A stretch of DNA of 64,000 bases, taken from the NCBI GenBank assembly GCA_038496445.1, contig JALMLS010000320.1, forward strand, positions 345,290 through 409,289, in the 5' to 3' direction. The translations under genes were made by a program, and so were the position numbers. The stretch is from Trichosphaerium sp. ATCC 40318. Taxonomy: Eukaryota > Discosea > Flabellinia > Trichosidae. Below are positions 56,287 through 64,000 of this stretch, one piece after another (position 1 is the first letter of the stretch; each line of letters opens with the position of its first letter). The notes below the pieces were generated by a model, which was given only the letters and a program-made list of their open reading frames with translations, was not told the origin of the DNA and did not search any database.

Positions 56287-58058
56287 TTACATACGTAGTA
56301 CAAAGCTACTTGATGCTTTATCTTTTGATGGAAGCACAGCATGATTTAATTCATTACGTTTTTCTGATCTATCATCTTTTTGTGGCCATGTTTGCATAAA
56401 CTCAGGGTCTGTTGGTAAAGGAGACTCTTCAAAGTAAGCATGTCTTACAGCGTCTTTGGCTTTTATTCTTTTTTCAGGATTGTAGCATAACATATTCATT
56501 AACAGTAAAAATCCTGTTTCACTAAGCCTGTCCTTGGCTATTTTAGAGCGTATGTTATTATACGGCTGATTTTCGAATTTTATCTGAGTGGTAGTTAGTA
56601 TGCAAGTTGTTTACTTAGTGAAAAAAAACCCGTAAAAAGTAGGTTCATAAGTATGGTTTAGAGCAAGGCTAGTAGATTGACGTATCTTTTTCTCACTAAA
56701 AAATGATAGAAAACACGTGATTTGTGAGTTGGAAAAAAACGAGATTAACACCAAAAAATTGAGAATTTGAACGAGTGAAGTAAAATTCTTCAACCAATTG
56801 ACAATAAAAACCTGTTTGACTTAATATGACGTACTTTTTGTACATTAGGCAGTTTGGAAAATCCAGGCCACAATTTCTCGTTAGGCGTTCCAAGTAGCTT
56901 GAACATCTGAAAAAAAAAAAAATTGGAAAATAATAAAAACACAAACACGAAGCCGTACTAGGACAAGCTGTTCGATTTCACTATGGCCGCTTATAAGAGG
57001 TTCTCCAATAAGTAGTTCTGCAAAAACACATCCTACAGACCACATATCTATTGCTGTTGAATATATGCGTTGTCCAAGCAACAGTTCAGGGCAACGGTAC
57101 CTTAGTATGGGTTAGAAAGAACGTCACATCAAACTATCTTATTAAGTACCATAAGGTAACAACTGGCTGTGACATTGCTTCTAAAGGATCACTATAGGCT
57201 CTTGCAAGGCCAAAATCACATATTTTAATTACACCCTCGTTATTTAGAAGAAGATCTAGTGTTAAGGAATAAAAAAGAACTTGAAGTTTTAGCGGTAAAT
57301 GACCATGAAGAAAGAACGGATACTAGCTGTCTTGATATCGCGATGGATCAACCAACTTTCATGTAAATATTCAAGTCCTTGTAATAGACCTAGCATGAGT
57401 GTTTTAACCTGTGTAAAAGTATCAGTGAGCAAACTTGGTTCAGTGAAAAAAAATTCTGATTGCAAACGCTGTGACACTTCTGTGTACCTCTCCAATCTTA
57501 AATGGTGATTTCATATGTTCCATTAAACCCTTTAGATCATGGTCCAAAAATTCCATAACAATGAATATGCTACAAAAGGTAAGACGAGCTTGAATTGGAA
57601 AAATTTTTTCATTTTCTTTCTTTTGGCTTATTTATGCTTTACCTGTTGCCATTAGGACCTGTGACGATTTCTTTTACGTCTACAATATGTGGATGTTTAC
57701 ATTTGAGAAGTATATCCACTTCACGAAGACTTGTGAGTGGAAATCCTTCTTTTTCTTTTTGCATTTTTACTTTCTTTAATGCAACGATTTCGCCTGTTTG
57801 TTTATCCTTTGCTTTATCTGTTACTGTTTTAGCTTTGTGGGGGCATGTAAAAATCGTTTTCGTACAGACAACGCCGAATGTGCCTTCTTCTATTTTATTC
57901 TCTTTAGAGAATGCGTCAACAGATCTACATGCTTGTAATACCGCGTTGGCAGGCACTTTTGGCTGTCTATATACTAAAACTGCCTTTTCTTCCATTGGCG
58001 CTTCAGTTAGTTCATCTACCTTCTGTTTTTTTGACGTGTGGTCTGTTTTGTCTAACAT
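56287..58058 (-). CDS. CDK11/CDK10-like cyclin-dependent kinase
   Basis: ATG 58058 ([17 protein letters not shown]). Joined exons read GTFGVV (Gly loop), [30 protein letters not shown] (a PITSLRE-type helix with Leu for Ile), [77 protein letters not shown] and a C-lobe ending at 56287. Catalytic Lys, HRD and DFG are present. The sequence is closest in style to CDK11 (HRDLKTSNLLL) or CDK10 (DFGLARAYG), which act with cyclin L or M in transcription and splicing. No long N-terminal RE-rich region as in animal CDK11. Introns are short, with donors GTACG and GTATC. Copy with deletion at 53390-54690. Confidence 0.85.
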
Positions 58059-58476
58059 CTTGTTATATGTTCTCAAACTAAACCGAAATAACGTGGATGA
58101 TTAGAATACGTGCTTTCATCGTTTCTAGGGCGCTTTTCACCAACAATCTCTGCATTTTGCTCTGACATATGGTATGACACGGAGACAGTGGCAACAAAAC
58201 AGTGTTCACAATGTCAAGGGAGTGTACCAGGTAGTTTTCGGTGGATAAGCGGGTTCTAAGAGGTTATTAAGATGACAACTTTAAGTTGCATAGAAATGGT
58301 AAAAACAGGACTGACAGAAACGACAAGGTATTTCATTTTTAACAAGCTTTGATCAAGATGATCATGTTCTGCTTTTAGGACGAACACAACAGAGATATAA
58401 AAGATGAAAAATAAAGTTAAGTGCAAAATCTGTTCCTTAAGCCCCATAAATTATCGCGCAAAACGTGTGACACAAA
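58059..58476. other. intergenic
   Basis: Divergent promoter region between the CDK11-like gene and the secreted-protein gene. No gene seen. Confidence 0.5.
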
Positions 58477-59344
58477 ATGCGTATTCTTTTGATATGTACC
58501 ATCCTCATAGTACTTAGTATTACTACGAAAGGGCAAATTGATTTTAGTGTACGTAAAGCCTGTAGTCGTTGCTCTTTTCGTCTTAATGTGCTTTAGATAT
58601 ACGAAGGAGCCTTTTGTGACGGCATACCGTTTAAAAATTTCACACGTGATTATAACACTTGTTATGGCGCTAAAAACACTATACCTGCTCTAAACCAAGA
58701 CATACAATACGTTAACTGCGAGAGCGATAAACAGTATTCAACTGTTAGCCTTAAAACCATAGAAATGCTATTAACGGGTACTTTAGTTGATATACAGGAC
58801 ATACAAGGACAATGCAACCAAGTGTCAAGAGTTTTTCGAAGAAGATACAATCTCTACAGACTTTTGCATTTCAGCTGGTCCTTTTGCGTACAAAATAACT
58901 TGTAAGCCTAACCCTGTACGTATATTTCAGTTCACTTCCAAAAAGGAAAGATGACTTTACACGTGTAAAGCGTAAGATAAACTTCTATTTATCTTTTTTT
59001 TTTAATTCAAGTCGCCTCCAGCTCCGTTGAAGATATCATCGTTGGGTTACTTAAACTCTGACTGTTCTGGTAACCCTGCTTATATTGCAAATTTTACTAG
59101 TGGTAAATGCTCTACGGATAAAAAAGGAACGGCGTTTAGTGTAACGTGCTATGGTGTACGTTTTAAATCCTTTTTTTTTCTTAGATTCTGCTCACTCCGA
59201 ATTAAGGGCTCTCTTCAACAAACCCAGTACTTTGATGCCGAATGTAAACAACCAATTGGAGGTGGCGGTTTTATGAATAGACAAAAATGTAGTACAACAC
59301 CTGGGATTGGTTTATCTAATAGCGTTGTTTGTACAGAAAAATAA
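58477..59344 (+). CDS. secreted cysteine-rich protein, unknown
   Basis: ATG 58477 begins a signal peptide (RILLICTILIVLSITTKG). After a 49-nt intron come IYEGAFCDGIPFKNF, TCYGAKNT, VNCESDKQYSTV, and after a 38-nt intron CQEFFEEDTISTDFC. The last two exons read SDCSGNPAYIANFTSGKCS and QQTQYFDAECKQPIGGGG, ending CTEK at 59344. Two similar lobes share a pattern of aromatic-x-x-x-C followed by G-x-C, with about 14 cysteines likely paired. No membrane anchor. Such proteins are common secreted factors in protists, but I do not recognise a named family. Intron phases were chosen to keep the cysteine spacing. Confidence 0.65.
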
Positions 59345-59808
59345 ATGGCTCACACAAACACTTGGTAGTTTGTTTCAAATACCCATGAATTGTAACACAA
59401 GCGAAATTAAACAGTATTGAAGTACACAACTTTGTTGCAGTCACGTGTCGAACTTAAAATTGAAAAGTATGGCAAGTTAGAAAGAACTTTCTGTGGTACG
59501 TTGCATGATACACATCTATAAACTTCTGCAAAAGTCTATTCACATTTGGAACTGATGAGGCTTTACACGACGCCTGTTTGTAACTGAATATTTTGTAAAT
59601 GCTTTGTGCGCATTACACCAGTACAGTTCAGGCAAAGCACAACCCTGAATGGGACTGAAATCACAATTTAGGCATTCTATTCTTTTCTCTTTACGCCTAC
59701 GTACAGCGTATAACTATTACTATTAAGTTCAATCACTTACAAAACTCCGGTTACACAATCTGATTATTGTTTTTACAAACAATAGTAATACACCACTTCA
59801 CTGCCACA
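59345..59808. other. intergenic
   Basis: Spacer with one CACGTG (about 59443). No gene seen. Confidence 0.5.
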
Positions 59809-61117
59809 ATGAGCTTGGTATTATTCCAATTATATATAATTGTGACTGCATGGCTTGTTTCTGGTTCGTTTAGGAATACAGCAATGAAATTAACAACCAT
59901 ACCGCAGACCACCAATTATACGCCCAACCGGTGTTACCTCAATCTCGTGGCTGTAAGTGTCAATGTGAGGCGTGTAATGGATGTATGTTTGAAGATTCGA
60001 CCGCTTGCCCGCGTCAAAATGGCGGTGGAGACAGTACGAACTTATTTCTGTAATAACACGTGTTTTGGTTAATGTTTTCCAAAAGTTGACCTTGGATCAC
60101 TTGGCGTAGATTGTGTCGTTGTTGACGCAAGTGCCGGTACAATCGTAGGAACGGATGGTGCTGATTGTATAATGATTACTGGAAGCTCTACAATTATATC
60201 TGGTGAAGTTACAGGAGAAAGAGGAAACGACTGTATCATAGTACAAGATAAAGCAACTGTGATGAATTTACGTGGAAGTATGTCAGTTTTGTAGCTATTT
60301 ATAGCTGACACGTGCTTACCAATCTATCAGACCAAGATGATGACTGTATAAGAGTTATTGATTCAACAACTTCTAGGGTAATCGGTAGCAATGGAGTGGA
60401 CGATATTATCTTCGAAGGAGTAAGAACAGATTCAACTGGCTCGTATGACTATGTACGAACATCACATTCTAACATTATCACAGGTTTGCGGACATAGAGG
60501 GTAGAGCAGGAGACGATTGTATACGAGTCTTACCCTACAATGGAGTACCTTCGATTCTTAGAGACATACAGGGAGACACAGAAAATGATTGCATTGAAGT
60601 ACAAAATAGCGTAATGGAACGAATAAGAGGTAATAATAGAATCGGGTCTTGAATAATGACCAAAATTATAGCTGGCGATGGCGATGACATAATAGATGCA
60701 AGATGTTCATCAATATTCTCTGCTGAAGGTAGAGGTGGAGATGACGTAATTATCTTATCTTCAATAACAGTTCGCACGTGGCAATTCCTCAATTAAATCT
60801 TATTTTGATCATAGCTGTGTCAGCATCAGAAGTTCGAATTGTACGCGGTGGTAATGATCGGGATTTGATTATAATAGAAGATGAGATTCAGAACTCAAGA
60901 GTTGATGGGCGTATAGATGGAGGAAACGGCGAAGATGTGTATGTAGACTATCTTTTAGTTAAACTAACACTATTTAAGGTGCTGTTTGGCAGATCAAATG
61001 GGTACTGAAATAAGAGACTGTGAGATTCCTACGACATGTGTATCACCTTGTCCAATGATGCGAACGCCTTCAATGTGCAATAGACGGCTTAGTACTTGTA
61101 TTGCATTGACAACCTAA
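59809..61117 (+). CDS. secreted beta-roll (RTX-like) repeat protein
   Basis: ATG 59809 starts a signal peptide (LVLFQLYIIVTAWLVSG). A Cys-rich piece (CKCQCEACNGCMFE) precedes about nine degenerate nonapeptide-like repeats: DGADCIMI, ERGNDCIIV, NQDDDCIRV, RAGDDCIRV, TENDCIEV, GDGDDIIDA, GRGGDDVIIL, GGNDRDLIII and GGNGEDV. They match the G-G-x-G-x-D-x-U pattern of calcium-binding beta rolls, with Cys often replacing the second hydrophobic position. A final exon gives a Cys-rich tail (CEIPTTCVSPCPMMRTPSMC), ending at TAA 61115-61117. Only the repeat domain is present: no pore-forming, acylation or protease region is visible, so this should not be read as a toxin. Likely an extracellular calcium-stabilised protein. 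Confidence 0.7.
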
Positions 61118-61461
61118 GTGCAAATACTAAAACAAAAAATACAGTTCATTCTCTATGGGCGAATGTAATCATATCACGCACAGTGTAGTGTGCACACTTG
61201 AATTTATATACAGGCTCTTTCCTTCCTACTGGGATTAATATAATTATATCACTAACAGAGCAATGGTTGTTGCTTTAAGTAAGACAAATTCATATATTTT
61301 ACGGTGAGATTTTGGTGGGTATAGGCATTCGGTTTTTGTATCGAATTCTATTTTTTCGAATTTTTTCTTTCGAAAAATTTGGAAAAAACGTGGGTCGCAG
61401 TTTTAATGTTTGACAGCTTTTGACCAACAACACCAAGCGCTAGAAGTTATATTCGGCGTGA
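61118..61461. other. intergenic
   Basis: No gene seen; a TTTTCGAATTTTTTC-like AT-rich stretch lies at about 61350. Confidence 0.5.
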
Positions 61462-62650
61462 ATGGAACAGTTACCGCCTGAAATATTGCTTTACATCGTC
61501 GAATACATTAATAGTCCATCGTATTTAGCAAATACTATGCAAACATGCTCTTTGCTTGCGTCTGTTGCTAAATCATGTCCCTTATACAAAGTACAACATT
61601 ATAAAGCCAATTTTCGGCTTGTTTATTTAGTTTAGTTTATGACTAGTGACCACAAGGTAACGAGAGTAGCAGGGAGTGGAGAAGGATACCAAGATGGTAA
61701 TACTAATGCTTTGTTTAATTATCATCAACTCAATTATTTGTGGGTTAGGAGATGCTATTACAACTGCAAGGTTTGATTTCATATACGCTCTGGCATTTGA
61801 TAATAATGGTGACGTATGCCATAAATGTTTTAGATTGAAGTATTAAGATTATCATCAACTAACTTGTTTCTATGTAAGCTCATTATATCTGATAGTGTGA
61901 ATCAAGTGATACGAAAATTATGTATGAAGACAAATATAGTGAGTACATTTGAAGGCGTTCAGTATAAATTACGACATCCTGAGGGCATTGCAGTTGATGA
62001 ATGGAATACTATTTTTATAGTAGATGGTGCATATGTACAATATTGGGTGAACTCAAACCTTAATTTACGTAATATTTTTTAGCGGATAGTATACTTGGAC
62101 AGTCAGTCTGGAGAGCTCAAGGAACTTGTAAAATATCCTGGCAAATGGATAAGAAGAATTGCAATTGCTCACGGGTATGTTCTATACACCTCAAGAAACA
62201 GTTACTATGTAGAATCTACCAAACACCCTCGAATGACTCAATCCATATCAGTGAATACACTTGAATTTCCAAGAGCAAAAGACTATATTTGTTGCATCGC
62301 AGTTGATGATAATGAGAATATTTACTTCAGCTGCTACAAGTATATTTATAGAACAGACAACAACTTTGAAACAAAGATTATCTATGAGATGCCAGCTGAA
62401 GCAAGCGAGTTCTTTTCTTATGCAAAAGGTATGACGTGTAATCATAGAATGTATTTTGCTGATATCTTCTGCAGGGTGTTTATTTTTTGGTAGTACGGCT
62501 AACTTGTATTGTTTGTTTGTTGAATCAAAGGATTTGTTAAAGATTAAACTAGATGGAGTTTCCCATATTGATCACGTGACATATTACGGAGAATCGTTGT
62601 ATTTTACTCACGCTGGAACTCGCATAAGCAAGATTGATATGAACATTTAA
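61462..62650 (+). CDS. F-box protein with NHL-type beta-propeller
   Basis: ATG 61462 begins an F-box (MEQLPPEILLYIVEYI, NTMQTCSLLASVAKSC). After a GTACAA intron the downstream exons read VTRVAGSGEGYQDG, ARFDFIYALAFDNNGDV, LRHPEGIAVDEWNTIFIVDG, SGELKELVKYPG, ICCIAVDDNENIYFSCY, NLYCLFVESKDLLKI and SLYFTHAGTRISKIDMN. The P-x-G-I-A-V-D-x-x-x-x-x-F-V-x-D signature is that of NHL repeats, which form a six-bladed propeller. F-box proteins with propellers use them to hold substrates for SCF ubiquitin ligases; WD40 and Kelch are the common partners, and NHL is unusual. Splice joins in the middle (about 61640-61860 and near 62460) are approximate. Ends at TAA 62650. Confidence 0.75.
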
Positions 62651-62971
62651 AGGTCAATACACATTGCTTTCAATAACCTTGATGTCTTCCTTGCAACCCT
62701 CCCTCATGTTTGGTCCAGAGACTGGCTACAGCCAGATTATGTAGTTACTCCCACTTTTAAAACAAATTTTGACGTTGAAAATAGTTTGTTATGATTAACG
62801 CTTGAGTAAATTGTATTACATACTATAAATAACATATATAGAGTATATAAAAATTCATTAATAGTAGCGTACTCTACAATGACTCTAAAAAATAGTTTAA
62901 TTCTGTGTGACTTAGCTGGTTTTTTTTTTGCACAGGATTTTGTACCCAAATTTAGAGCAATTAGAATTTTT
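62651..62971. other. intergenic
   Basis: Holds the 3' flank of the F-box/NHL gene. No gene seen. Confidence 0.45.
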
Positions 62972-63323
62972 ACCTTTGAGCGGTGTATTTACTAGTTTGT
63001 AGCATTATTGCGTTATAAATTAAACTAATTGTATCAGTGCGTTAGTTTGCTAGCTTTGACCCGGCTATTTTAGTGTGACGTTAAGGGCAGCATCGCTTTG
63101 AGACAGTTACAGAAATTCCGAAAATTTTAAAATAAAAAATTTTGTTTTGAAAAAAGTTGCTTTGACTGTCGGTACTTTTCCTCAGCACAGCAAGAACAAA
63201 TTGCAAAATGGTTTTGATGCCAATAAGTATAGAATACTAGCTACATGACTAAACCAGAAATTGAACTTTAAGATGGTTATGAGATGATAAACGTCTCAAC
63301 ATTCTCGAAATCAGTAAATATCA
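62972..63323 (-). repeat. inverted dispersed repeat, copy B
   Basis: Reverse-complement match to 38749-39107, including the ATG and exon 1 of the F-box/LRR gene (ATG at about 63009 on the minus strand), but followed downstream by unrelated sequence rather than F-box or LRR exons. Copy B has a few small indels relative to copy A. Confidence 0.9.
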
Positions 63324-63427
63324 GATAGCAACCATTGGTAGTGTTTGCGGTTTTTTTTTTTGCTCCTTGTGTAGATTGAAATAAATATTATTAAGGAGAA
63401 CGAATAAATATTTCTATGTTGCTTCAG

Positions 63428-63948
63428 CTATTCTTCGGTCGTCATGGGTAGGTTATCATATAACCAATCAAATTCTTGCATATATTGTTGTCCTACTTGT
63501 AAATGTACATTTTCTTCTGATAGAGCGGAGCAGTCCACAAAATCAAAATTCTGCTGCTGGAAATCACGATATTGACACTGTCCATCAATACCAAGCTCAC
63601 GTTCGTCAAGACAGTTTGTCTCTTCTGTAGCGTGTGGGTATGTAGTGTCCATGGGGGTTGGTTCCAAACGATTCATCTGTGATGTTAAGGCGCTGTAGTC
63701 TTGGCCCATGTCATTGAGATTGAACGCCAGTTGAGTATTATAGGCTGTTTGTGTGGTATTAGTATCGAGCAATTGTTTATTTTCCTCCACTGACGTATCA
63801 TTTGCGTTTATTGTAACTGTTTGAAATCCTAGAGAGTGATAAGAAGTCAAGATTTTCTAGAAATGCTGTAAAACATCTTTTTTTAAGTACCCTTCATTAT
63901 ATGTTGCCTAACTAAGCTGAACGCACAAGGATTAAAATGCGACGTCAT
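63428..63948 (-). CDS. acidic Gln/Asn-rich protein, unknown
   Basis: The last exon (63428 to about 63831) is rich in Asp, Glu, Gln and Asn (NANDTSVEENKQLLDTN, LGIDGQCQYRDFQQQNFDF, YMQEFDWLYDNLPMTTEE). It joins across an intron with a GTACTT donor to an exon containing ATG 63948 (MTSHFNPCAFSLVRQHIM). That exon is also open upstream (VIFHPEVPD), so the gene may extend beyond the window. The acidic-aromatic C-terminus is the kind of composition found in transcription activation domains; this is inference. No family recognised. The main exon's own first codon is TTG and is not a start. Confidence 0.5.
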
Positions 63949-64000
63949 ATCAGGTACTTCAGGATGGAATATAACGAACTGATATATGCATTGGCCACCG

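Noticed and set aside
59809-61117. Reading the GGxGxD repeats as an RTX toxin
   Set aside because: Only the repeat region is present; there is no pore-forming, enzymatic or secretion-signal module of such toxins, and the gene has eukaryotic introns and a signal peptide.

Overview
The window is nuclear DNA from a microbial eukaryote. It is AT-rich and dense with genes, and almost every gene is broken by short introns, often 32 to 60 nt and occasionally about 300 nt. Exons joined across these introns rebuild well-known eukaryotic proteins: TAF10, SmE, a POT1-like telomere protein, CDK11-like kinases, small GTPases, a cytochrome P450, class C GPCRs and a PARP. The family mix (F-box/LRR proteins, class C receptors with a binding-protein ectodomain, vWA, PSI and C-type lectin surface proteins) suggests a free-living amoeboid or flagellate protist. 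I cannot name the lineage. Many start positions offered by simple ORF calling are TTG or GTG and are really internal exon codons, so I moved starts to ATG codons reached by splicing wherever I could.

Layout. 1-5 kb: an unresolved partial gene, a MORN-variant (YwqK-like) protein, a 2 kb gene-free stretch, then a Ser/Thr kinase. 5-14 kb: a Rab-like GTPase, a secreted PSI-repeat protein, a patatin phospholipase fused to a filamin-type Ig domain, and two lineage-specific proteins. 16-27 kb: a small membrane protein, a TM/coiled-coil/RING ligase, and two tandem class C GPCR copies (a duplication of about 4 kb). 27-40 kb: a broken F-box/LRR gene, a secreted repeat protein, POT1-like, TAF10, a C-type-lectin membrane protein and an intact F-box/LRR paralogue. 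40-50 kb: P450, SmE, a SPRY-ankyrin-SAP-UBL-PARP protein, and a tRNA-Ser(UGA) gene whose 3' half precedes its 5' half (circularly permuted). 50-58 kb: a vWA protein, an F-box/LRR gene, a broken CDK11-like copy, a Rho-like GTPase, and the intact CDK11-like gene beside a fragment of the same F-box/LRR gene (an old segmental duplication). 58-64 kb: two secreted Cys-rich proteins, one built of RTX-like beta-roll repeats, an F-box/NHL-propeller protein, an inverted copy of the 38.7-39.1 kb promoter and exon 1 segment, and an acidic protein.

Genome-level features. The palindrome CACGTG is strongly over-represented. GC-AG introns are common, and several start with the same G|GCACGTGAT-type or A|GCACGTGAT-type junction. 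GT donors are very often GTACG rather than GTAAG. Some introns carry a yeast-like TACTAAC branch site. These points affect any automatic gene prediction here: at least two apparent stop codons (patatin/filamin and PSI genes) disappear when GC donors are allowed.
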